From Azolla caroliniana (lineage: Eukaryota; Polypodiophyta), in NCBI GenBank assembly GCA_043228905.1, contig JBHGNT010000003.1, positions 23,746,001 to 23,810,000 on the forward strand: a stretch of DNA of 64,000 nucleotides. Direction: 5' to 3'. The translations under genes were made by a program, and so were the position numbers. The notes below the pieces were generated by a model. That model saw only the letters and a list, made by a program, of their open reading frames with translations. It was not told the origin of the DNA and made no database searches. Shown piece after piece: positions 49,367 to 60,501 of the stretch (its first letter is position 1; every line of letters begins with the position of its first letter).

Positions 49367-50189
49367 GGTACCCATTGGGAGACCACTTGATTTCTTGTAT
49401 ATGATATCGTCTGATGTGACTGACCCCTTGGATGAGTGGCTGAAACAACACATCGACATCATTATCCAACGCGATTATTTATTTATTTATTAGCATTGCC
49501 TCATGAGGAATGTGATCATTGTTTTTGAAGGCTTGGTTTTCTTTTAAATAATCTCTCTTTTTGAGGGTCATATCATTGTTATTAATCTTGTCCGACGTTA
49601 TTTTTATATAGCTTGGTTTATTTTTCTTTTGAACTGGTTTTTGAAGGTTCATTCTTTGCTGTGCTTCCAATAAACAATGTGATTTACATGCAATGCATTG
49701 TTTTATTTATGAATTATGACCATGTTTAAAGTTAAATCCTCCTTGGTGCTTTCCTAATTCTTTCAATGTTAATACATATACATGCAACATGATCGATCCA
49801 TCAACATACACAACCCATCATCGCATAGAACTATCTATTGTAAGAAAACATGTAGAAAAGCAAGAACATCAAAAACCATTTCATCACTAACAATGTGTAC
49901 TATCGATCTAGGGAGGTGATCAATCGGTATCTCTTTTCATGACAACTTAAGCCAACAATGCAATCTTCACTTTAACAAAAGAATTTGCTGTTAGATACAA
50001 AAGAAGACTCCAAAATTAGGATCGCAACTCTTGAGTGATCCTACAATGAGTGATGAAGTTTTAGGTCTTGCATGTGAATAGTTCTTTATCCAAGTAAGTA
50101 GTGAATGCAACCTACATCCATATCATTTTGATCAATGCAGCACAAGATAGAGGAATTGCCAGAGAATTGTTGCTTTGCTCCCTACAGCC
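49367..50189. other. Spacer between mannanase and NAGK
   Basis: Holds the 3' end of the mannanase transcript and the promoter/leader of NAGK. No other gene and no distinct repeat seen. Confidence 0.5.
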
Positions 50190-51227
50190 ATGGCTTCTCA
50201 GCCTTCTTCTCTGCACGACCTCTCCGCCTTATCTTCCCTTTCGAGTTCGCTGCTATGGCTTCTTCCCTCCGTGTCTCCTCCTTCTGCCACGCTTCACAGG
50301 CGAAAACATAGGTACGAGCCCCTCTGCAGAGCTCAGGCGGTAACGGCCTCGCCGTCCCTGCTCTCTACAGCTCGCTTCACCTCACACGATCGCGTGGATG
50401 TCCTCTCAGAAGCTCTTCCTTTCATTCAGAGATTCCAAAAGAAGACAGTTGTGGTGAAGTACGGCGGAGCAGCCATGAAAGATCCTTCTCTCAAAGATGG
50501 TGTGATTAAAGATCTGGTTCTTCTCTCTTGTGTTGGTCTCAGGCCTGTTTTTGTTCATGGAGGAGGTCCAGAGATCAATCAATGGCTTGGAAAACTCGGC
50601 ATCGAACCAAAATTCGAAGGAGGGCTGAGAGTTACTGACGAAGCCACCATGGAAATCGTAGAGATGGTTCTTGTAGGTAAGGTCAACAAATCTCTTGTCT
50701 CTCTGATTAACAAGGAAGGCGGGATAGGTGTTGGATTGTGTGGAAAAGATGGGAAAATGATCGTGGCTAGACCAGCAGCAGGTGGATCTTTAGGGCTTGT
50801 AGGCGAGATATCAGCCATTAACACTAGTATTCTAGAAGGATTGGTTGAGAAAGGTGCAATCCCTGTTGTTGCTTCAGTGGCTGCAGATCAAAATGGTCAG
50901 GGTTACAACATTAATGCTGATACAGCTGCAGGAGAGATCGCTGCATCTTTAGGTGCTGAAAAGCTTATATTGCTCACAGATGTTCCTGGTATCATGTTAG
51001 ATGTGAAGGATCCCAAGTCTTTGATCAAAGAAATTAGCATCAAAGAGACTAGAAAGCTGATCTCAGAGGGGAAAGTGAGTGGCGGAATGATTCCTAAGAT
51101 AGAGTGTTGTGTTCGAGCACTTGCTCAAGGCGTGAGAACGGCAAGCATTATTGATGGTCGGCTCCCTCACTCGTTGCTTTTAGAAATCCTAACTGATGAA
51201 GGGGCAGGAACCATGATTGTTGGCTAA
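50190..51227 (+). CDS. NAGK: N-acetylglutamate kinase, plastid
   Basis: A single exon encoding 345 residues from the ATG at 50190 (the frame is open further up but without ATG). The enzyme phosphorylates N-acetyl-L-glutamate with ATP, the second and arginine-regulated step of ornithine/arginine synthesis in the plastid stroma. Residues 1-60 form a Ser/Leu-rich transit peptide with Arg/His later (LHRRKHR). The amino-acid kinase fold follows: [12 protein letters not shown] (catalytic Lys90), [10 protein letters not shown] (Gly124-126), [62 protein letters not shown] (Lys303) and the C-terminal [10 protein letters not shown]. The N-terminal helix region before the kinase ([13 protein letters not shown]) and the C-terminus match the arginine-sensitive, PII-binding hexameric type. 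All key residues are present, so it should be active. Confidence 0.97.
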   Translation: MASQPSSLHDLSALSSLSSSLLWLLPSVSPPSATLHRRKHRYEPLCRAQAVTASPSLLSTARFTSHDRVDVLSEALPFIQRFQKKTVVVKYGGAAMKDPSLKDGVIKDLVLLSCVGLRPVFVHGGGPEINQWLGKLGIEPKFEGGLRVTDEATMEIVEMVLVGKVNKSLVSLINKEGGIGVGLCGKDGKMIVARPAAGGSLGLVGEISAINTSILEGLVEKGAIPVVASVAADQNGQGYNINADTAAGEIAASLGAEKLILLTDVPGIMLDVKDPKSLIKEISIKETRKLISEGKVSGGMIPKIECCVRALAQGVRTASIIDGRLPHSLLLEILTDEGAGTMIVG

Positions 51228-52553
51228 GTCTCGTCATACTTTGGAAAGATTGAAATTTTAGAAACAAGGGTTTTCAGAAGAATAAATTTTTGATCAAGCC
51301 TTTTTTGTTGTGTTTACCAACACTGTGGATTCATTTCACATCACCTACACATGGAAATTCTGCATCTAAATGTATTGCCTTGAGATTGAAGTTTATCTTG
51401 AAATTTCAAGTTCAACACAGCATGCGATCATTCTCTCCTCTCTCAAAACTAGAGTGAGGGAAGCTACATAGCTCTATGAGCATGAATAAAAGATCATTGT
51501 TTTGCTTAAACTAGTTTTGTAGAAGGAAGATACATTCTGATAATACAGTTTGTGATTCTATATTTCATTGCATGTTTACGTGAAAACATGCATTGCATTT
51601 TTTGTGGCTTGATTGAATGTGATCATTGTAGATGTCGGCAATATTGAAATATTTTGTTGATAGGTATGGTCATCACACCCACGATCCTCCTGTGGGAATG
51701 TCTTACTTTTAAGCTTGCCTGTGCTTTTAAATTTGCAATTCTGGTTATGTCTTCGTTCATCCAATCATGATCAATGTAGTTTATTGTATAAAATTCCTAC
51801 AATGAACGTTTCTATGTATGCAGTTGAGGGGGCCTTGTGCTTTACTTGATTTTTTTACTCTTTTCAAAGCATCGTTCAATGTAGTTTACTATGTGCAATT
51901 CCTGCAATGAACTTTTCTATGTCTGCAGTTGAGGGGACCTTGTGTTCTAATTGATTTTTTACTCTTTTCAGAAGCATTGTTATTATTTAAGCCTGGCTTG
52001 ACTTTTGATTGCTCTCTCCTAAAGCATCTGTTACTACTGTATTTGCACCAAGTAGGATTGGGACCATGCCGAATAACATGTTTTTCATTTTGCCCTTGAT
52101 TGTTGGGCATAAAAGAAAATCTACGACTATTCTAGCAAAAAGAAAGTTCCAGCTGATATAATAGCTGATGTTATTGACCATTTAGTTGTCTCAAAGTTGA
52201 ACTTAGGATGGTAGGCAAGATTGAAAACATTGTGCTAATTGATAACTCCTTGTCTCCTTCTAAATCTTGTTGTATTCAGTTGGTACCACTGCCATAATCT
52301 ACAAAGCAGCCACCCCTGCGCCTTTTATAATCTATCAACTCTCGACCTACCGCATGGTTATTTTTGAATATCTATGAGGCATTGATTGATGTTTTGATGA
52401 GTTATTGATTGATGATGTCAAATCATAATTCAGCACTGGTTTCACAATTGTTGAGGCTCTACATTATTGTGAGAACTGCAAGGTCATTCATGTGTATGGA
52501 ATAAAGGCAAGTATAGCAACAAGGCTACAAACCTTAAATCTTTAGAGGGGAGG
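51228..52553. other. Downstream region of NAGK with a tandem duplication
   Basis: No gene seen. A block CAATGTAGTTTA--GT--AATTCCT-CAATGAAC-TTTCTATGT-TGCAGTTGAGGGG--CCTTGTG starts at 51772 and is repeated from 51877 (period 105 bp), both ending in TTTTTACTCTTTTCA. The stretch near 52500-52553 may be the 3' internal end of an LTR element. Confidence 0.55.
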
Positions 52554-53089
52554 TGATAACTTTGTGTTATTTCATATTTGGGTTTTGACTCTTGACCTCT
52601 ACCTCCATGTCTCGCTATCACTTGTATTGGGATTATGTGTTACGGGCATGAACATATAATATCCTGTGGTAAATTTTACCGTAGTATTCTATACACGTGT
52701 GTAAACTATGAGGGTTAAACAATAGTGTAAAGAAGGGGAGGATTACTTTTAACCCTTGGGATTGAGACACCCATTAGGCCAAATGTGAACTTGCTTGGGG
52801 GCCTTAGGTCTGGCTATAAATACGAGGCCTAGCTACCCTCATTTATCATCTCTTGATTACGCCGAGACTCTGATGTTGTGGTTGATCAACTCTTGTAGTG
52901 AGTGAGCCAGTACCAGGTACGACTCAACGCCATGACGGTGGTATGAGATGCTGATCAAGGCTCGAGTTCGTCTCGATCCCTTCGCTTGAGGGTGGTTGGG
53001 TGGATCAACACCCTTCTTTCTCTCACCTCTCTTATTTTTTTATCTATATTATCCTTATCATATGCTTACATTAGTAGCTAGCTCTAACA
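52554..53089 (+). mobile_element. Possible LTR (solo or 3' LTR of a decayed element)
   Basis: A polypurine stretch AGAGGGGAGG (52544-52553) is followed at once by TG and a 536-bp stretch ending in CTAACA. Inside lies TATAAATA at 52815-52822, about 260 bases from the left end, where an LTR promoter is expected, followed by GC-richer sequence. I found no second copy in the window and no target duplication, so this rests on layout alone. Confidence 0.4.
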
Positions 53090-53619
53090 CTATGCCTCTT
53101 TGGGGAGTTCTAAGTGGTACAACATGCTATTACGGTTATACCTTAGTTTAAGTTTTACATATTAGGAGATGATTGTGAATGTGGGAGTTGAATAGGAAGA
53201 CTCTAAGCGGAAGAACACGCCATTTGCAAGTAGTATTTTTGTTAACCCACAAGACTTTGAGGAATCCAACCTATATTCCGTGGTATTGAACTTGAGGTTT
53301 GTACTAACGACAATTGCAACAAAGACCTCATTTACTGCTTAGATTAGCTCAATTGAATGTTTGGGTGGTGTCAAACTTCTAGGCTCTTTGCAAAAATAAA
53401 AAAGATGTGATCAACTCAATGGAGTTACACCTACATCATGCTTATGGAGCGGAGCTACACCACATCATACTTAGTCCGCACCCACATCATGCTTTGTCCT
53501 CCGGCACTCTCACTCGAGAGCATAAAACTATGTAGCATAAGCCTCACCAGAGAACTCCCTCAATATAGGAGGCAATGTCTTCCCAAGGGTGCCTAAGAAT
53601 TGATGAGACAAAATCAGTA

Positions 53620-53661
<42 letters not shown>

Positions 53662-53975
53662 AACGGCAACAAATATGTATGTAAAACATGAGAAGGGAAG
53701 GGGGAGGGGAGGTTAAGGAAAAACGGCCAAAACGTGTGTGAGTGTGTAAACAGGCTCCTGTGTGAACGCGGTCCTTTCCAGGTGTGAACACGGCCCTCGT
53801 GGTTTCCCGCCACTTTGTTCCCTCCCTTTTTCCCTCCTCCTCCTCCTCCTCCTCTTTCGCTTCTGCTCGATCCCTAATCCCTAATCCCTGGCACCTGCAC
53901 ACGACGAACCTTGGTACCTCTCATCCTTCGTACGGTTCCACCATTAATCCTTTCTTAGAGTCGGGACGGGCACAC

Positions 53976-54010
<35 letters not shown>

Positions 54011-54279
54011 GAGAGACAGAGATATAAAAGAAGAAAGAAAGTGAGAGGCGCTCGATTCGATCATTCTTTTGTAAGTATATGCTTTTATGTTTGCATAATT
54101 CTGCTCTTTCTCCCCCGATCATGTCATCTTAGGGTTTCAGTTTTCTTCCATAATTCCTTTTTATTTGGAAACTTGCTTTGGTCATTTGCAGAGCTCCTTT
54201 CTTACCCCATCAAGATGAATTTAGAGTTCGCTAAAATAACTGTTTTTCTTCTTCCCTCAGGTTCTGTCTTCTCAAGAGA
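53090..54279 (+). promoter_or_regulatory. Promoter and leader of the octapeptide-repeat gene
   Basis: Microsatellites: GA/AG run (53624-53660), TCC run (53834-53855) and CA run (53976-54009). From about 54040 the sequence has transcript-leader character: a CTTCCCTCAG acceptor at 54260 directly precedes the coding exon, with a likely leader intron upstream (TTTTGTAAGTATAT donor near 54068-54072). Open frames on either strand are microsatellite artefacts. Confidence 0.45.
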
Positions 54280-57200
54280 ATGGGTCAGCTCTTTGCTGCA
54301 ACAAGTGTAAAAAATCATTCATGTGGTACGATTTTGATTTATTTTTCTACATAAAATCCACATTTGTTTATTTCCCTCCCCATGTTTTATGATTGTCGCA
54401 ACACCATATTTTCTCGAAAATTCAAGGAGTGATAAATACTTTTGCAAGTCTTTTGTACCCTTAAGAAACCTTAAAATCTGAATTTGTTTATTTTAATCAA
54501 AACGATTATATGCATTAGTTATTTGTTTTTTCTACACACAATAGAAGATCTTCTTTTCAAAAAATATTCTTTTTTAGTTAAAAACCTGAATACATATATT
54601 TTTACCATACTATGCAGATGATGAAGAACATAGTGGAACTGCGATAATTGATGATAAACAAAAAGATGTTGAATCAGGTTGGTATATGAATAAGATATTA
54701 AAATTCAAACCAATCAAGGTTCTTAGCTCTTCACGTGGTTGCGATCAACCCAAGACAAGATCTATGATTGATCTTGTGAAAAGGTCAAAAGAAAAGGATC
54801 TAAGCGAAAAGGAACTCTTATCAGCCCCTTCTGATTTGAACGAAACAAGTGGTGTCTTGAATAACTTTGACGTGCATCAAGATCAGCCATTAGCTGGGAT
54901 CGTTCAGACATGTGAGAGCGATGAAGAATTGGAAAAAATGACTCTAAAAGAGATGCAACGTCGTCTTAAGAAATCTCTGAAAGGCTCTTTGGAATCAAAG
55001 AGCAACAAGATTGATCTAAGTTCATCTATGAAGCCTTCCGATGGCTTAACAAGTGCAGTCTTATTAAAAGACACGATAAACAACTCTATCATGCTTACTT
55101 CCAATTTAATTTCGTCTATTAGAGAGACTCATGTCTCACAGAGTGAATGGTTAGTGGCACATGCATGGAATAACAGCAAAATTACCAAAAATGAAACAAT
55201 GCCTCATGTCTTGATGAACACATGCCAAATAAAAACGGAGATTACATCAGAAGATACTTTTGAATATTCTGAAAGAGACGTTGCATCGAAGAAGAGATCA
55301 TTTGGTGATCTGACAAATGATAAACATGAAAATATTGAAGAAGATGATGATGCGATGACCTTGGGAATGTGGCAATCTCATAAAAAGAAAAAGATGTCAA
55401 GCAAGAAAAAGAAAAGACAGGATAATCCCAATATTGTGTGTAGTTTGCTGGGTGCTGACCCTGCTATATGTTCTCTTAATGCTGCCCTGAATCCTGATGA
55501 TTATGTACTTGAAGGCACAAGTATTTCGGGATGCACTCAGACAGTAACCTTGTCGACTTCTTTGGGTCATGTACCTTCTGGTACCATTAGCATAGAGGGT
55601 GATTGTAAACCAATTCCTGAAGGTGAGATAGAGAATAGAGAACTCAATCATGAAGTTGTAAACAATGAGGCTGATGTCAATAAAAGAAAATCCAATCATG
55701 AAGATCTAATCAATATTAAAAATGAAGTTTCTAGCAATGTGGATATTGGAGTTTTAAGGAAGATTGATGACGAAGTTCTCAGCAAAATTAGCAGTGAATC
55801 TTCGAGCAATATTAGCATTGCAAGGTTAAGAAATAACGTCAATCAAGTTCCAAGTGACATTGGTTGTGCTGTTTTGAACAAGATAGACACTTTTGTTTTA
55901 AGTAGCAATGACAATAAAGTTTTAAACAAGATTGACAATGAGTTTATTAGCAGAATTGATTGTGAAGGTTTAAGTGATATCAGCAACCAAGTTATAAGCA
56001 AGCTAGATAATCAAGTTTTTAGTGGCATTGGTTATGATCGTTTCATCAACAATGAAGGAACAAACATGGCAGAAAAGGAAGTTTTAGGCAACCTTGACAA
56101 TCTTGAGAATGAATGTCTAAGCAACATAGATGAGGATGGTTTGAGAAATGTTGACGTTAATCATCTGGCTGCCACAAATCCTGAACAGGAGGAGAACAGG
56201 ACTGATGATATGAGCATGTTTTGCTCTGAAACGACGCAATTACAAAGTCAGGTTCATGCTACTGATCTTATTACTGAAGATGGTTTGTTGCAAGGTGATG
56301 AAGTCAAGCAAAATGCAATAACTAAAGATTACAGTGATGAAACAATGATTGAAAATAGGGAATGGAAACCAATGATTGAAAATAGTGAACATGAAGTGCT
56401 ACTTAACAGTAGCAAAGGTTGTCTTCATGACACTGCACCTAATTCTTTTGTTGAACCTATTCCCAACATACAGCTTTGTGAACCTTGCGATGATACAGAG
56501 AAGTATTTTGTGAACACTGGGGATCTTGGTTTTTCTAGTAATGATCAATTCAATACCAGTTTTCTACAACAAAATCAAGGAACTGAAGCAGTGAATCACT
56601 ACGGTGAAGCGGCATCACCTATTAACACTTATACTAGTGAAACTTACTGCAATGAAGAAATATCGCCAATTGATGATTTATACTCTACTGAGAAGCTTGG
56701 TGTTGAAATGGAGCAGCATCATAGTCATGCACAACCATCCAAAATCCCTCGTAAAAGAAAGGTCAGCTTAATCAAACCCTCCATTTCTATGTTCACTACA
56801 GGTGCCATATTTGTTAATTATTAATAAGGCGCACAGTTTTGCAGGCAATCTCTCCATTATCACGGGAAAAGCTTATTAAGGCATCGAAGCTATCTGATGA
56901 AGATGTCATGCATAGAGGTATACTTCTCTTTTCACATTAACATGTTCGTGTTTTTAAACTGTCCAAGGCACTGAAAACATCTGATTGTATTATTTGTAGG
57001 CATGAGAAAGCTACCACGCTCTTTCAAATGCTACATAGGACAAGATAACTTAAACCAAGAATTACTAGACGTGAATGCTTGGACAAAGGGTGTATCCATG
57101 AATGAAATAAGCCCCACAAGGAAATACAGTCAAAAGGAAGATGTTACAACTGGATCCCCTTGTCATAAACGACAGAAGTCACTATTCTCAAACTCATTAT

Positions 57201-58469
57201 CGCTATCGAAGTGCAGCCCTCCGATGACTGTACAAGAAGATCTCTCGCTTGTTTTGAATAGTTCACCCTCTCCACCACCTCATCAACCCGCCAATAGCAA
57301 TTCAATGCTAAAAGTATCACCCTTGGTACCGGCAAAGGGTATATTGAGATCATCATCTCCCAGTTGTAAAGGTGCATGTAGATGTGATGAGTGCGCATCT
57401 TTACGCCTTAGGGCTGAACGAGCAGCTGAATTCTCTCAACAACAAATGCATGATATTGAAGGGCTAACAGTGAAACTATTGAAAGAATTGAATACAATGA
57501 GAGGGGTTTTAGAAGAGACATTGATCCATGGTGGCTTAAAGTCACATAGCCCGAGATCAGTCCGATGTCTAGACAAGGTACTTGAGTTTGTGTTGAACTG
57601 GATTAAGTTTTTTTCATAGCATTTTTGAATCTAGACTTAATGTTTCCTTGTCCCTTTGGATTATATAGGCAAGAATGGTTGCAAATAATGCAGTCGACGC
57701 AGAAAAGATGGCCAAAACATGGTTGGTAAGGATGGCACGAGATTGTAACCGATACTGCAAAATCATGGTAAGCATTCAGAGAATTGTATTTTTGTGTTCA
57801 ATTTTAAACTAGGAAAAGGAGATTAGAGCTAAGCATGTGCATTTAATTGTATTTGAATTTGAATCTATGAGGTGGTTGAGCAAGAGATAGACAAAATGGA
57901 AACAGATATTCTTAGGATTGGAAATGGGAATTAGATAATAATAGTTATAGTTAGATCCTTAATTATATATAATTTGGAAATGGGAACCAGTTTGAATCTC
58001 TCAGATTTCTAATATAACTAACGTCTAGCTACTTAATTTGGCCCAAATTTAGATACTAATTTCAATTTGTTTCTTTCTGATTTCCATTTACAAGTATTAA
58101 TTGCATCTGTCCATTTTTCTAATATGGTGCCTGATTTATTTCTTATGTGTCAAGTGTAAATTCTACCCTCATCTCTCCAGATGTAGATATCAGGAACATT
58201 CTGCCCTTTACCACTTGCTAATTTTGTTTTCTCTGGCCCATAAAAGAATTAATGATTGATTTTTATTTTTCTCATTTCAGCGTATGCAAGAGAGAAAGCT
58301 GACTTTTGCTGATGAGTCTGGGGGCCAGTTATGCCAAGTGAAGTTGTTCCGATCAAAAACTCATAAACAACCATCTGATAGTACCTCTGGAGACTTTTCA
58401 AATTCATCTATTGGTGGTTCGACAGCTAGTGAAATAGAAACTATTTCTGTCTCAGAAGCCATTAAATGA
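54280..58469 (+). CDS. Plant protein of unknown function with an octapeptide repeat array and coiled-coil C-terminus
   Basis: Six GT-AG exons: 54280-54325, 54618-56761, 56845-56917, 57000-57577, 57669-57767, 58281-58469. The phases close exactly, giving 1042 residues. I do not recognise a named family. The start MGQLFAAT is the ATG whose exon ends in the right phase. Residues 17-377 are charged, Ser/Asn-rich and probably disordered, with lysine runs near residues 252-263. Residues 378-497 are a gap-free 15-copy octapeptide array. The C-terminal 350 residues look conserved: PRKRKAISPLSREKL (spliced), GMRKLPRSFKCYIG, CRCDECASLRLRAERAAEFS, then a helical stretch (DIEGLTVKLLKELNTMRGVLEE) and VANNAVDAEKMAKTWLVRMARDCNRYCKIM. 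The latter pieces resemble uncharacterised plant coiled-coil proteins. Basic clusters suggest a nuclear location (inference). Confidence 0.82.
55703..56062 (+). repeat. 15 tandem octapeptides (24-bp units) in the large exon
   Basis: Read in frame from GAT at 55703, fifteen consecutive eight-residue units follow without insertion or deletion: DLINIKNE, VSSNVDIG, VLRKIDDE, VLSKISSE, SSSNISIA, RLRNNVNQ, VPSDIGCA, VLNKIDTF, VLSSNDNK, VLNKIDNE, FISRIDCE, GLSDISNQ, VISKLDNQ, VFSGIGYD, RFINNEGT. Consensus: V-L-S-x-I-D-x-E. After six other residues come VLGNLDN, CLSNIDED and GLRNVDVN, so the array once extended to about 56160. Confidence 0.92.
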
Positions 58470-60501
58470 GTTTATACATCAATGTCATAGATGGTTCAAG
58501 AAGTGAAAATCTGTATCCATAAATTTAGTCGGTGCAATCATAATCATCGAAGAAACAACACTAACTCCATCAGCTTTGAAGTAAAAATTTCCTATCCCTT
58601 TAATTATGTCATACTCCTTTGGCTACCATGCAATGTAAACTGTATTGTTAAACTCTTGACATAAACTAATGTAATGTGCTATATTAGCCTTCGCTAGAGG
58701 CTGGGATTGTCCTAGTCATGAATTTGAATCGGAGTTGCTTTGGGTTGCTCCATATTGAAAAAATAAAATCCCTAGCTTTACCTCAATTTACTTTTTCTGG
58801 AGAGTGCATTCTAATATTTGAATATGATTAATGGTTGGGATGGAGTGGATGGAGTCACTTATTCAGCTGGTTGGTTGATCACGAGCTCCATAATTTGGTG
58901 CTGCTGGTATAATGGCATGGTTCAGGCATGTTTGATAGTGTTTGATGCCTATAATTCAGGTTCAGGCTTTATATGTGTTTGTGGAATGAGGTTACATGCA
59001 ACATATAAATGTTGAGGATTGATTAGCATTGTTATTCAAACCTGGTCAGCATGAAATGGTGTTTGATTACTTGTAAATGATGCAAGTGTAGCTGACATCA
59101 TTGGGGATAGAATGCTCATATCAATGACATCATGTGAGTGCATAGTCTCTGTAGGGGATGTTCCATGTGTAGCTTATCCTCAATGACATCATTGGGGACA
59201 GAATGTTAGAGGCACTAATTTTCCTGCTTAAAATATAATGTGATTCATAATAAGTTTGATGGGCATAAATTAAGTGTCAAACTAGAATCTCCAAAAAAAA
59301 GACAATGAATCACAATACATATTTAAATTATATGATTATCCTTTTGCAAGACCTGAATGATCAATTATAGGAGGCATTCCAGCTTTAGTCTGCCATAGAA
59401 GAGATGGTGATAAGGTCATTATGCATGATAGCTCCATTTTACAATCATTGCAAAGCAAAGCTCCATTTTACAATCATGATAGCTCCATTTATGCATGATA
59501 ACTCCATTTTACACTTGCTCCTTAAATGGTCTCCGAGTCAAGTATAAATGTAAATTAGCATAGCAAAGCCACTTCGGTTTTGTAGGTCCTTGCTCACTTC
59601 ATGTAGGATATGTCCGGATTTGTATATAGTAACAATTGTTCATTACTATTTTTCCAAGTCACTTATGAAAGGCAAATTATACCACCAAGACATTCGTGTT
59701 CCATAGATGGAGTATCTCTCATTCCACAAATTTCCCTAACATAAATATTATGGACCTTATAGAATCCAATGGGAACAAGCTATTTGGATTGGCTTCTAAA
59801 TCCTAATTTTGTTTTGTTACCAATATTTGTATGCCACTTTTCAACATCGCCAAAGGACTTTGAATGTAAACAAAAAGTTGAGTTAATATTTAGTTGCATG
59901 TTGTCCCTTGGTGATGAACATTGCATGTTGTGGAACCACATTCACACATCTAAAATCAGGATCCTTCCGTAATGGGGGGTGGAAAAAGCCACCTCAATGG
60001 AGCATACCTCCACTTTATTCTCTCGCCAAAAGAGGTAAAGACCTCCACCAACATAAATTTTAGAATTCCTGATTGAAATAAAGTCGAGGATAAAGGTCAA
60101 GGGAAAGTCTAACCAACAAAATATGGAAGTGCGTTGGTTACTTGTAAGACTCCGCAACTATTAGTTGTTTCACATCTGAGTGATGGTATCAATGCTAAAG
60201 GTTCTACTAACCATTAGAGTTTGAGAATCCAAAGTTTTACCTTCCATGATCGACTATTTCGAATTTGGAATTGTGGTGGATTGGACAAGAATTAGCAGAT
60301 CCATATGCTCGAAAATAGCAACCCACACACCTCAAAGTTATATCCACTTAGAGAAGCTTAAAAAAGTAGAGGAAAATATTTTGTTGAGCGTTGGAAGTAA
60401 AGAGTTTTGGGCTGAGAGCTAAATTGAACATTTCTTCTATTTCTCTCAGATGCCCCTACGTTTTCATTATTTCTCGAAAATGCCCTTTGATCTGACCGCG
60501 G
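58470..60501. other. Spacer between the octapeptide-repeat gene and the PPR gene
   Basis: No gene seen. Short local duplications occur at 59395-59515 (copies of TCCATTTTACAATCATTGC/GATAGCTCCATTTTAC) and at 59090-59210 (two copies of TGACATCATTGGGGA-AGAATG). Open frames are short and unrecognised. Confidence 0.45.

Noticed and set aside
54283-54327. A zinc-finger-like peptide (LCCNKCKKSF) in the first exon of the octapeptide-repeat gene
   Set aside because: This frame leaves two bases at the GTACGA donor and would create TGA with the next exon. The other frame, starting MGQLFAAT, joins in phase to the large exon, so the cysteine motif is a coincidence.
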